Shown: positions 1-12,800 of the stretch, piece by piece
How positions within the stretch are numbered: the stretch's first letter is position 1
Layout of the letters: each line of letters opens with the position of its first letter
DNA from: Prinia subflava
Lineage: Eukaryota > Chordata > Aves > Passeriformes > Cisticolidae
Assembly: GCF_021018805.1 (NCBI RefSeq)
Contig: NC_086247.1
Span: 2,681,501 to 2,745,500, forward strand
DNA length: 64,000 nucleotides
Direction: 5' to 3'
Program-made: the position numbers and the translations under genes
The notes under the pieces: model-generated
What the model saw: only the letters and a program-made list of their open reading frames with translations
What the model was told of the DNA's origin: nothing
Databases searched by the model: none

Positions 1-1284
1 GGGGAGCTGTGGGGTTATTTGTAGCTTAGCTGGACCAAAGTGTTCTTTGGACATTCCCATGTTCCTCTGGATCCTCCAGGGAGGCTGAATAGTTCTCGTC
101 ATGGCTTGAAGCCTCACCAGCCTGCTGCAGAGGTGGATGAATCCATATCCCTCAGCTTTTCTGGACTGACATGAAACAGTAAAGGCTTTTTTCCTCAGTT
201 AATTTAATTTATGTATATTGTTTCCTGCTTTTCTTGTTTCACCATTATGTTTGATAAGGTGGAGGTATAGCTTAAATTTTATTTTTTTTAAAGCGTCTGT
301 TAAAAAGGTTTTAATTCTTCTGGAATGCAGATTCACTTAGAGCAGAATGATGTTTTAAAGTCATAATTTACGGAAAGAAGATTTGTTAAAGCAAATCAGA
401 CAGAAGCTTTTAAGTGTCAGCATGTTTAATTAAGGGTAGAATTTAATAATGTTTTATATGGTTTTGTTATACTGCTTGTAGAAGCTTTAAAAAAAAAAAG
501 ATTTCCATAAATATTTTGAAATGTCGTTTTGATTCCGCTAATATGTTAAACCCTTCAAAGTAATACCTTCCCTGTTCAACTCAAAGCAGTGGGATTAACT
601 TTATCTATCCCCCATTTATCGCTACTGGCATCAATTTCTGACAGGAAAAACCTTCTAGGTTTTGGCAGTAAAAATGGGTTGCCAGATTGCAACATTTGCA
701 TTTAACTGCATAATACACTCGCTGCCTTAATAACTGTATTTATGTGACAGATCTCACCCTTAAGAATCCCAGAGCTCCAGATATGTGACATCCCAGTGAT
801 AAATTACAAAAGCTGGTGATGAACTGCAGAATCCTACAATGATGATAAATTCATACACTTCTGAACTGCCTGCCCTGCTTAGAGAGGTCCTTGGAGTATC
901 CCTTCACATGCTCGAGCAGTTCCTAATGGCCACTACAAATCAATCTGTCAGCAAAGTTTTTCCTTTCAGTGTTTCTCTCCCAAAATTGTCCTTGTCAGAG
1001 TTCTGAGGTGGCCAGAAACCTTGGTCAAAGCAAAAGTGTGTTCCCACATCAAGATGGGTTGTGGATGTAGGATGGGAATTTTAAATTCTTGTAGTGATGG
1101 AACAATGATTATTTGTTGTGGCAAGGGGTGGATCCTCCGGGAGATGACAAGGCATGGTGGCATCTGGGGGATAACCAATAATCTCTTGAAGGTCTCTTGC
1201 TGCTGCTGCTTGTTTATGTAATTTTTTTAATGTCTTCATGTCTCAGCTTATGGTTTCTGTCCTCTCCTCAGTGCTGTGGTGGGT
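1..1284. other. Unassigned AT-rich sequence
   Basis: No exon with credible splice sites, RNA gene or recognised transposon is visible. Short ORFs near 966-1221 have no protein-like features. Confidence 0.5.
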
Positions 1285-1840
1285 CAGAGAATCACAGAAA
1301 ATCTCAGCCTGGGTAAGGCTGGGAGGCACCACAGTGGGCTGTGCTGTTCTTCCTCATGTCCAGGTGGAACTTCCTGGGATCAGTTCCTGCCTGTTCCTCT
1401 TGTCCCATTGCTGGGCCCACAGAGCAGGGTCTGGTCCCTGCTCAGAGCCCTCCCTGCAGATACTGACAGAAACCAATGAGGTTCCCTTTTCAATTCCCTT
1501 TTCTTGAGGCTGAGCAGCCCCAGCTCCCTCAACCTTTCCTTGGCAGTGATGCTCCAGACCCAAATCACCTTCACAGCCTCCTCTGGACCCACTCCCTGTC
1601 CCTCCTGTCCTGAGGAGCCCAGCACTGGACACAGCCCTCCAGATGTGCCTCACCAGGGCTGAGCAGAGGGGCAGGATCACCTCCCTGACCTGCTGGCAAT
1701 GCTCTTCCCAATGCACCCCAGGATCCCACTGGCCTTCTCAGCCACAAGGGCTTTGCTGGTTCATGGACAGCTTGTTGTCCACCAGAACCCCTGGTTTTTC
1801 TTCTCAGAGCTCTGCAGAGTTAAGGGAAGAACAGCAAACT
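1285..1840 (-). mobile_element. CR1 LINE fragment, reverse strand
   Basis: Reads as the complement of the CR1 3' region: it opens with 'agagaatcacaga', then has 'gaggctgagcagccccagctc', 'cctcctctggacccactcc', 'gagcccagcactggacacag' and 'ccaccagaacccctgg', all recurring CR1 blocks. It is truncated and its frame is broken, so it is a dead 3' fragment that reaches into the end of ORF2. The middle segment (1364-1480) closely resembles 32448-32570, so both copies belong to the same subfamily. Confidence 0.85.
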
Positions 1841-3787
1841 CATTACTGGTGAAAACTGCCTTGATTTGGAGCCCAGGCTTTCCCACATATCCTCATTCCC
1901 ATCTCCACTTTGCAGATTTGCCCACTGGCTTCAGGTCCAGCTGGTTAAACATCAGGGCTGTGGCATCTCCAAGGGAGATGAGGGGCAGGAAAGGTTACCA
2001 CGGTGTGAGCCCAGGTCCTTGCACATTTCCTCCAAGGATCTGCAGCAGTGTCCCATGGTCTTTATGCCATTTGGAGCACAGATCTGGGCAAACAGTGAGA
2101 TGATTTTTGTCTTCTGTCAGTGACTAGATAAAGGAAAAATAATCCTTCTCCCCATCCCATTCCCCTCTTTGGTGCCCCAGGTGAAAAGTGTTTGCTCCTG
2201 TGGCATCCCACCCTTAAGGGGAACACCTGAGATTTGTGGGTGCTTGTGGTCCAAAGGAATGGCAAAAGTCAAAGGATCCACACAAGCTTACAAAGATTTG
2301 TGAGAAATTTGCACATTTAGCATGGAAATGAGTATAAATTAGTCCCTGACTTCCTATCTAAGCAAAAGGCAGTGGGTTTTGGATAAGGAGTAGGGTGAAA
2401 GGGAAGAGAGAGACATGGATTAAACACAGAGAGAAGGGAAGAAAGGGAAAAAGAGAAGGAGAAAGAGAGATCGCCAGTGCTGGATCCAGCACTGATCCAG
2501 CTCTTGGGGTGTCCAGGATCCTGGGGTACCCATGAGCCCAGGCTTCACAGGGTTACCTTTTATAGGTAAGTTTTCCCTGCTATTTTCTCTCTTTCTGTGC
2601 AATTCAGTTGTCATGCCCAGCCTGTTCTTCTAGACCTGTCTGGAAATGGGTTGGAATCCCAGGTGATCTCAGGTGATCTTGATCCCCCCTGCAGTCCATG
2701 CCCCATTCTCAACCTCATTACTGTGCCTGAAGTGTGCTGTGCTATCTCCAGGAGACAAAACCAGGATGTTTTCTTCCCAGAAAAGTGCTGCCCCACCTCT
2801 GCATCACCCTTCTGCAGCCACACCCTGCTCTTTCTCACAGCATATTATTGCCAACAATCCCTGCTTGGCTCCACGACCCTCCAGCTATCAATGTTTGAGA
2901 CATTCACATCACCTCCCTTGTCTTCCAAGCCCCTCCATCTCCCATTTTGGAAGCCAACTGCATCCCCCAGCGAGCTCTCTACTTGTGGCAAGAAAATTTT
3001 ACACTACCAGACTTGTAGCTGGATCTTGCTATGTGTAAAAATACTGTCATGTTTGGGGTGGTTTTTTCATTAATTTATTCTGATGTTTATCTGGGAAATG
3101 CTGATTTCACACTGGTGTTGATTTTATTTTATTTTTTGTTTTATGGATGACAGAAGGATGAAGAAATAAATAGAATAAAACGTTCCCTCTCTTTTCATCT
3201 CTTGGGCCACCAGCATAGTTTTGCTAATTTTTCAGAAGCCTTTCTGAGATTAATCATTAAAAATATGCAGATTTCCCATCTTAATATTACTAAAATAGTA
3301 GCTTTTTAATTAGAGGTTTGCGTCTTTTGACATTTTCATGTATTAGCAATGAAATGTGGGATATGATCAGGTTAAAAATTGGCATTTTGAGTCAACAGAG
3401 AAAAAGTCATCCTCCCTCACCTTGAAAAACAAACCAACTTCAGATATTTTGCCTTTCTCCTCCCACAGAGTTTTAGAAAGTGTAAGACAAGATCACATTC
3501 TGTTAGCACAGCCTGCGGAGGGCAAGTAATTTATATTTGGGTTGAAATATCCAAAGGCAGGAAGTTTATCTAATGACTTGAGATCCTGATTGGAGTGACT
3601 TCCCTCTGGCTCTCTAAGTACAAGTTTTGTAAATTTTATTTAAGACAAAAATGTATCATTCTTGGAGGGGGGATAGGACAACTGCATGTTTATGGTGGGT
3701 TTTAATGCCATTGGCTCCAAATCCAGCCATGTTTCTGCAGGATGTCTGTGAGAGCAATGAGCATCCTCTGGAAGGTCTGCTGTGCTT
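1841..3787. other. Unassigned sequence with a small purine-rich patch
   Basis: Contains a purine-rich patch at about 2395-2472 and otherwise looks single-copy. ORFs at 2597-3073 and elsewhere lack protein-like composition or splice context. Confidence 0.45.
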
Positions 3788-4674
<887 letters not shown>

Positions 4675-6014
4675 GTATTTTAATGCAACATTGACTGGTT
4701 GTTACTAATGTGACAGCTTTTTGTCATATAGCATGTGAATTAACAGACTTACTCCAGAAAATAATTGTGATCAGCCATGGGTCCACAACATCTTCTTGAA
4801 TAGCAAAGCTGAAGGTCAAGTGTTCAACAGGCAGATGTGTTTTATTTTGAAATAATTGAAACCTCGAGGGGATTATATGTGTTTACCAGGATATTTTATA
4901 TTGCTGTCTGCTTATATTCTCTTTGTTCACCAAACACAGATGCAATTTGTACATGGGGACTTTCTCTGCTCACATCCTGTGATCTTCATGCATTCAGTCT
5001 TGCAGAATAATGAACAAGTAATGTCATGCTTCCTTCCTAGATTGCAGTGTCACAAAACGGGAATTTTCTTTCTAGATTGCATGGGAAAAAAACCCAAAAA
5101 CTTTCTTCCCCAGTGCACATCCTTAGGGATTAAACCAGATGGGGGGGAATTTTCCACCTCCTTTTGAAGTTACTTTTTTTTTTAATATTGATACAGTAAA
5201 TAATTACAGAAGGTTCAAACTGCCCACTCGAATCCCTGCTCTTTGCAGCAGTAAACAGTTCCATGAAGTTGGAGTGGTTTTGAGTGCCACGAGTGCTCTG
5301 CCACTTGGTCCCATGGCAACAATGATGCTATGAAAGGTGCAGGCAAAGCAAACTTGATACAACATTCAAGAGCGTTTTGTTTCAGCTGTATTTCTCCTTT
5401 TCGTTCCTTTAAGCTGCAGGAAATGTTAACCCTGTGTGCCAAACTGTTGTCTAACACCCTTTTGGAGGCTGTTATAAATGACAGTATACCCCCTTTTGGG
5501 CAAAAAATGGATAAATCTGTCGCCTTGAGAGGAGGTGATTATGGCTGCAGTCCAGTCTTGCTTCTTGGAGGCAAAACCTGGGGAGAAAAACAAACACAGC
5601 AGCAGGAGATGGAGCAGCAGCTTTCTGTTTGTGGTGCTGAATCCCAAGAGGTGCAAACTGAAAAATTCTGGCTGTGGCCAAAAATAGAATGTTGCTGATC
5701 TGTGCTGCCTGGTGAGCTTGTGCCACCCTTGAGCCAAAATGCTCCTCCTGGACGTGTTTTTGAGCACAGCTTTGTGCAGGACCTCAGGGTTCCAGAGGAA
5801 GCTGATGGAGAGGACTGACTGAAGAAAAAGGTGTGAAAGAAAAGGGGTGGCACAATTTGCTCTTAGAACAACACAAACCGTGCTGCCTGCAGGATGGGGG
5901 GGAGGTAAATTGGTGTCATTTTTTCAGGTGGATTTGTCCCTGGTGGAAAGAAGAGGATGAGAGCAGAATGAGAGCCTTGCAGTGCAGTTGCAGGCACAGG
6001 TGTAGATTCCACAC
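4675..6014. other. Unassigned sequence
   Basis: No supported gene or repeat. Several overlapping ORFs on both strands at 5139-5853 lack coding character. Confidence 0.45.
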
Positions 6015-6499
6015 CTCAAATTCTGGGTTTATTTCTGTGCCCTTCACAACAAGAAAGACATTGAGGGGCTGGGATGTGTCCAGGGAGGAGTAATGGAGCT
6101 GGGGAAGGCTCTGGAGCACCTGGAGCAGCTGAGGGAGCTGGGGCCTCAGCCTGGAGAAAAGGAGATTCAGGGCAGACTTTGTCTCTCTACAGCTCCCTGA
6201 CAGGAGGTTGTAAACAGGTGAGGGATCTCTTCTCCTAAATACCAAGCCATAGGATAAGAGAAAACAGCCTCAATTGTGCTAGGAGAGGTTTTGATTGGAT
6301 ATTAGGAAAAATTGTGCATTATCAAGAGTTGGAACAGGCTGCCCAGGGAAGTGACTGAGTCCCCATCCCTTGGAAGGATTTAAAAGACACAGATGTGGCA
6401 CTTGGGAACATGGTTTAGGGATGGGCTTGGCAGTGCTGGGTTAAGAGTTGAGGTTGATTATCTAGGGGATCTTTTCCAATTAAAATTCTGTGATTCTAC
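6015..6499 (+). mobile_element. CR1 LINE 3' fragment, forward strand
   Basis: Runs in sense from 'cttcacaacaagaaagacattg' through 'ctggagaaaagga', 'gctccctgacaggaggttg', 'ggttttgattggatattagg', 'ggctgcccagggaagtg' and ends with 'aaaattctgtgattcta'. The order and endpoint are those of a CR1 3' end. It is 5'-truncated and mutated. Confidence 0.9.
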
Positions 6500-6619
6500 A
6501 GCGCTGACAATGCAAACCCATCTGAACCAGGACAGGCTGGGGTTGCACTGGCAGGGAGCAGAGCTGATTGGGGCAGAGCAGGGGTTTGGGCACTGCTAAA
6601 ATAATTGTCTGTGGATGGG

Positions 6620-7260
6620 TGTCGGAGTCCAGGACATCCCTCTGGCCACCCTGGAGGGTTTGGAGACCAAACAGGGGGGTCTGGAATCTGTACAAGGGGC
6701 TCAGCCAGCCTCACACAGAGCCCAGGAGGACACTGCCTCTGATCCCTGTCCATGGGAGTGAATGCCCACATTGTACAAAGAATCACAAGCTGAGAGAATT
6801 CAAAATAAGTAGTAGTTAGTTTATCACAGAGTGTAAATGTAGAATTTAGGATTTTTAGTGTATGGCCTTGAAGAGGCAAGATGGAGGAATTGGGGAGAGG
6901 TCCTGTCCTCCTTGTTCTTGTTCTTTTCCCCCATTTTCTGCTGAGCTGGATCACAAGGATTGATCTAGAGTAGAAATGAGGTGTTAACATAGGTAGTAAG
7001 TATTGGTAATATTTTGTAAATAAAGAGAACATTGTGGATGGTGGTTGGGTCAGAGAAATGGTACAAAGGGTCCGGGACCCTCTGATCCACCCAGTCCTGC
7101 CGCGTGTCCTGCTCTGCTGGGGACGCCCTGCAGAGTTGAGAAAGAACTGAGAGATAATGAAAGAATAAACAACCTTGGAAACACAAACTGCCAGACTCAG
7201 CTTGTCTTCTCTGGCTCTGGCGTGAGACCTTTTGGGCAAGAAAAGCTCAAAAATCCAACA
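6620..7260 (+). mobile_element. Probable solo LTR of an endogenous retrovirus
   Basis: Starts TGTCGGAGTCCAGGACATCC and ends AAATCCAACA, giving the TG...CA ends of an LTR of about 640 bases. Internal AATAAA signals occur at about 7019 and 7162. The start resembles LTRs common in songbird genomes (memory, not a search). No internal retroviral genes adjoin it, and I could not find a convincing target-site duplication, so the borders are provisional. Confidence 0.5.
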
Positions 7261-10200
7261 TACCTCAAAGAACAGCAACCCCGAGGAGAATCTCAGGGAA
7301 CAGCACCCTGATTGATGGACTCCCAAGAACTGAAGGAGGTTTGTGAAATCACTGCTTTGGGAGGTCCTGTGCAGGACTGCAGCAATTTCCCCATGTGCAG
7401 CTCTTTGTGCACCTTTTTTCCCCTTTCAGTTGTAATTACCCTGTAGCAAAGCCTGGTGCCTGACATTTTGGCTGGGTTTATGGCATTGCACACGACTGCA
7501 GTTGTGTTATTGGACAGCCAGGTTAGAGATAAAATCATCTCGGCTATTTCAGCTGCTGCTGATGGATCATTTCTCTGTATGGACCACTGAACCCTCTGAG
7601 GTAGCAGATTGCAAATGGGATTTAGTATGGGTTGATATTAACTGCTGAGATGTTTGAGAAGGTGGGCAAGGCAGCTGAGTTATTTGCCAAAAAGCAGGTG
7701 ACAGCAGCAAGTTGATGGGGGATTTAGATTATAACATTGATAAAGCTCCTCAGTCTCTCCTGCTTGATTTACCACTGGAGTAAGAAGGAAAATCCAGCTA
7801 TGTCACATTGTCTGGAGAGCAGAAATGAAGGCAAGTGAGATTATTGAATTGCTGAGCATGGAAAATTCCCCCAAGCCTTGCAGAATAATGTATTTTAGTG
7901 ATGCTGTACAGTTTATAAAGGTCAGTTTGCACTTCAATTATAAATCCAGGTCTAAAGGTTGTAAAGGACATAAGAAAAAATAGTGATTTATTTCTTTTTT
8001 TTTTTCTCTTGTAATTACCTCTTGGAATGCTGGTAATATTTCAGACTCATTTGTAAAAAGATTTCACAGTACTATAGCAACAGGCATTTTAAAAGCCTCA
8101 GTAGAAATGCTGAAAATCTAGGTCCTGGTTTTATTTCTTGATTTTACAGATGGAGAAAAGAAGCCTTGTGAATTTTTAAGGTTCTACAGTGAATTAATCA
8201 CAAATTGGGGGAGCAGTCTATTATGAGAGGTTCAAAGTCAGATACCAAACCAAGTTTAAATAAAAAGACGCTATGATCCCTTTTAATTTTTTTTAGTTCT
8301 TTCTTTATTTTTTTTTTTTAGCCAGCATTCTGGTTGTTAATCATCTTTATTGAATAAGATTTCACACAGACCTGGGAGTGCAGGTTCTTTGCATCCTGGT
8401 TAATTCTAGAGTTGACTGAGCTGACAAGAGAAAAGGTTTCCCGCAATGAGCAAATGACAGGGGAAAAAAAAAAAACAACAAACGGAATAACCTTTTCTCC
8501 TGCACAGAAATGATTGGAATAGGGTAAGAAATGTTAGGTTTAAGTAGGTGAGGAGATGCATTTTACCCAGGTTCTCCATATGAATCTGCTCTTCTTGGCT
8601 ATGCCTGAGTGACCACACTGCTAACAAGCCATAAAAAGAGACAGCAGGGTCACAGGGTAAAGGTCACCACATTACAGGGCCAGAACATGCTAATTACAGC
8701 CCTGAAAAGTGAATTTGAGTGGATCTGTGTAAATTACTGCATTTCTCAGGCCGGGAGAGGGAGATTTTCTTCCTCTCGCAGCAGCTGAGGAAAGCTGCCT
8801 CCCTTGACACGTGTGCTGCAGCCTATTTTATGTGTTTCTTCGTTCAAGCAATTATGCCTGTGAGATGGACAATTAAAAAAGCATCTGTTTTTACGGCAGA
8901 GCACGGCTGCCTCTGGCATTTTATGTGCCCTAGCGGGGTCTGTACCTAGAGGAGGAAGATGAGGGATGGAAAACGTGGTCATAAGGAACTGAAAAAGGAA
9001 AAATAAATCTTTGAAAGTGCTCTTCTAGAAGCTGTCAGCTGGGTGGGCACCCCCTGAGCTGCCTGGCTGGTTTTAACACAGCAAAATGCTGGACAAAGGG
9101 GTGGGCAGCAGGGCTGGTGGGAAGCTGGTCCCCGTGGTTTGGGGCTGATGCTTTTGGGGTAAGAGGTTGGGTGGTGGAACTGGAAATTCTTTTGGGCACC
9201 AGACCCAGGCAGATGTCACCCAACAGTTCCTGTGACAGGCACACAGAGGAGGGAAAGGATCCTTCCAGCCCTGGAGAAGAAGCAAGGGATGGATTGATGC
9301 TTTAGATAGAGGTGGTGGACTTCAGGGTGATTGCTTTTCCCTGTCCTGCCTTGTAGGAAATTCCACATGGCTCATTGCTATGGAAGGAAAGAGCAGCCAG
9401 AATATCTGGGACAGTATTTGTCAGGTACTCTCACATATCCAAGCCTTCAGGCCGGGGGGCTGGCACATGAGAGACCCCAATTCCAGGAGCTGATCTCAGC
9501 TTTGACAGCTGACTCCACACAAAATTCATGCCCAAACCCACCCACTTCCAGTACTGCATCCCTTCCCACCGTGAGCTCTTCCGTACAGGCAGGTGTGGGC
9601 TTTTGGATCCCACCTCTTCCCAAATCTGAGCTCACTTTGCATGCTGAGCCAGGAGAATCTGGGAGATGATGGGTTGTGATGCTGGCACCCAGTAATCCCA
9701 GTCACACTCAGAGCCTTGGCCACTGCCTGGGGGAGAAGTCTTCGGTACACATCACTTCTGCTGTTCAGTGCTCATTAGTCACAGCCAAGGAAATGTCAGC
9801 TATGTTTCATTCTAATTTTTATGAAGCCACTGGGGCTCATTTTCTCTCTGCTCAAACAGTGAAACCAACAATCATTATTTTAGCATTTATTTGTTTTTTC
9901 GGGTTTTTTTCCAAGTATATAATTAGAGATAAATTATTTATATAGGTGTGTACCTATATGTGTGTGTCTATGTACACCACACAGACATTCTTAAACAAAT
10001 ATGTAAAACATCTTGTAATCCATATAAAATAATCATTTTGGGCAACAGGGGTTTGTGTTTTCAGGTGACTTGTGTGCTGATGTGTCTGTTAGGCAGACAC
10101 ATAAAATGAGGCATGGAAAAAGATGAAGTGAAAAAATATCAGGATTTTCGTTTATCTGAACCCCCATTCAGGGACACAGTTTTGTGGCCAACAGAGCACC

Positions 10201-10297
10201 TGCAGTTCCTGGTCCTGCTGCAGTAGTTTTTGCTCCCACTGAAAGGTTTCCTCCTGCTCCATTTTTCAACATAGAGGTAAAAGATGTAAGAATACAA
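7261..10297. other. Unassigned AT-rich sequence
   Basis: Mostly single-copy in appearance, with T-runs near 7995 and 8310 and an A-run near 8464. No exon, RNA gene or recognised transposon. Confidence 0.45.
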
Positions 10298-10388
10298 ACC
10301 TGCCCTTGTGGAAGGTTCCCTCTCCATGGCAGGGGATTGGAACTAGACAATCACTAAGATCCCTTTCAACCCAAAGCATTCCATGATG
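10298..10388 (+). mobile_element. CR1 LINE 3' tail, forward strand
   Basis: Only the terminal block is kept: 'gtggaaggttccc', 'ccatggcaggggattggaac', 'tagacaatcactaagatccc', 'tttcaacccaaagcattcca'. Confidence 0.85.
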
Positions 10389-11460
10389 CTAATAAAAAGA
10401 TAATTTTATGTGGATAACAACAGTATATAATCAGTTATACACCTCCTTTTCTATTTCTAATAAGTAAAGTTCATTAAATATTGAATATTTTAGTATTGGA
10501 CTCTTCTCTCACTCAAGACTGCTGACTTTTTTTTCTTTTCATTGTTTAGAAGTGAAATGAGTATGTAGTGAGTACTCTTCTCACACTTGTCAACTGACAA
10601 AATGATGAATAAAGAGGGAAAAAAGGGATGCTTGTGCTTGTCAGTGGTGTTTATATTCTGCTAAAAACAAACCACATTATATTTTCTTGTGAAGATATTC
10701 CTGAATCCAGCTGCTAGACCACAGAGTCATTGTGCAGGTCTCGGAAATCCAGAGCATCTCTTTATTGTCGTTGCCCAGATTTTCTTTTCAGAGAAAGAGC
10801 ATTTTCCCTGGACTGGTCTGAGCAATTTTCCCAATCTACCCATCCAAATAATATACACAGAACCACAGAAGCACCTGCTTCCCTCTCTGCATTCAGCAGG
10901 GGCTGCGACATGGAGAGGGCTGGGAGGATCTGGTTTATGCATGAGCTGCTGTGCCTGCTCAGCAAAAGGAGATTATTCCTGTGCAGATGGGTAGTGTTCC
11001 CGAAAAATGCACCTTGGTGGATTGCCTCTCTCATCCCTTCCCTCCCTGTTTTGCAGGACTCAAGGCAGGTGACAGCTCCCCAGGATCAAAGTCATTTATT
11101 GCTGGTAATTGCAGGGAGTGCAGTTCTATTATTTACAGGTCTGCTGCTCACGGGGGATTTTGCCTTGGACTGTGTTCAAGTGGATCTTTTCCCTGGATTT
11201 TGGAGGGGACCGATCAAAATCAAGATGTAATTCTTTGTTGCTCAGCTCTAACTTCTTATTATCTTCTGAAGCATTAAGAAATTATTCAGTGCTGATTAGG
11301 CTTAAACTAAACAATCCGTGAGAATAAAGCTGTGGTGCAAAGAGCTGCTCCCTTTGTTGTATAATGCAGGATGCTCTGAATAGTTCACCAGGAACCCTCC
11401 TGGCTGGATCATGGCCAAATCTGCTGCTTTTGCATGTTGATTAACACCTGGACAGGAGAA
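10389..11460. other. Unassigned sequence
   Basis: The longest ORF (10730-11230) has no recognisable domain or splice context and is not called. Confidence 0.4.
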
Positions 11461-11526
11461 TTTGTGGAGGGGGATTGGAACTAGATGATCTTTAAAGTCC
11501 CTTCCAACCCAAAGCATTCTGTGAGA
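11461..11526 (+). mobile_element. CR1 LINE 3' tail, short, forward strand
   Basis: A 60-base remnant: 'gggattggaactagatgatc', 'tttaaagtcccttccaaccc', 'aaagcattctgtga'. Nothing of the upstream CR1 body is visible. Confidence 0.8.
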
Positions 11527-12417
11527 GGCCCCACAGCTCCTGGTGTGACATCTCTGCCCGAGGTTTCTCTGCACAGAGTCTCACTAACACCAGCAGGAGC
11601 TGTTGCACCCATGGAGGAAATGTGACAGCTTAATAAGTGATGATCCAGGCAGCCTTTTATTCGTAAATGATGGTGCAGATGAGGGCACAAAGAGGGGAGT
11701 AGGAGCTGAAGGAGGTATTAAATCTGGCATTTGTAGAGTGGGAAAATCATCAGCATGAGGGGGAGCTGGAACATGATGGACTGTTTATTGTGAGAGAGGA
11801 GAGATTTATGATGAACGTGTGCACGGCTCACTGTTTCCCCCATTGCCTTCTGTTTTCGTGGAGGGATGGAGTTTCTAGCTGAAATCAAAGTTTGCCTAAG
11901 CAGGAACAAAACAGTGTTCAGAGAAACCAGGGAAAAAAAAAATAAATAGCGTGAGTAAAGAACCTCGTATGACGTTTTAAACTACCCTTGGCACAGTGTA
12001 GGATGATTGTAAAATTGCAAAGATGCCTAGGAAACACAAACTTGGAATAATTCCTGGGTGGAACAAGAAGAGCAGGATCCACTTCAGAAGAATTCTGTAC
12101 ATAAGGAAATCAGATAAAACACAGAAAGCTGACACCATCCCTTCCTTTGTACCCATAAGCATCATATTTGCTTTTTCCAGGCTCTTCCCTCTCTCATCAA
12201 TGGGCTTAATAAAAATCATTCCCTTCTTTCATGACCTTTCTTATGGCTTTATATCTTGATTCCTTCCACGTTGGTGGATGCAGCAGCAGATTTACACTCT
12301 AGCCCACCTGCCTTGTATCCTGTGCATCCTTATTTATTATGCCTGTGAATTTGCTCTGTTTTCTGGGGCACTCTTCTTAATATTTTGCCGGCTCAAGGAT
12401 TTGGTCTCATGGGAAGC
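11527..12417. other. Unassigned sequence
   Basis: No gene or recognised repeat apart from a short A-run at about 11934. Confidence 0.4.
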
Positions 12418-12800
12418 AGATCAGGGATCTGGGGGTGTTTAGCCTGGAGGAATTGAGCTTCAGGAAGACCTTATTGCTCCCTACAATTAACAGAAAGGAG
12501 ATTGTGGTGAGGTGGGTGCCAACCTCTTATCCCAGGTGATGATGTCAGGATGGGAGGAAATTACCTCAGGTTGCACCAGGGGAGGTTTAAATTGGATATT
12601 AGGAAAAATTTCATCGTTGTCAAAATTTCATGGTTGTCAAACATTGGAAAAGGCTGCCCAGGGAAGTGGTGGAGTCGCCATCCTTGGAACTGTTCAAAAA
12701 ACAGGAGGATGTGGCACTTGAGATTATGGTTTAATGGGGAATATGGTGGTGATGCTGGTTGATTAATGATCTTAAAGGTCATTAATCATTTTCCAGCATT
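12418..12800 (+). mobile_element. CR1 LINE 3' fragment, forward strand
   Basis: Begins in 'gatctgggggtgtttagcctgg', continues through 'gcaccaggggaggtttaaat', 'ggatattaggaaaaatttc', 'ggctgcccagggaagtggtgg', and ends in a degraded tail. A 17-base stretch near 12607-12640 ('ttgtcaaaatttcatgg') is partly duplicated inside it. Confidence 0.88.

Noticed and set aside
10730..11230. 166-codon ORF with a hydrophobic stretch near its end
   Set aside because: No recognisable domain, no splice or promoter context; expected by chance in 64 kb.
12761..12787. Inverted repeat GATTAATGA / TCATTAATC
   Set aside because: Short, imperfect beyond nine bases and located in a degraded CR1 tail.
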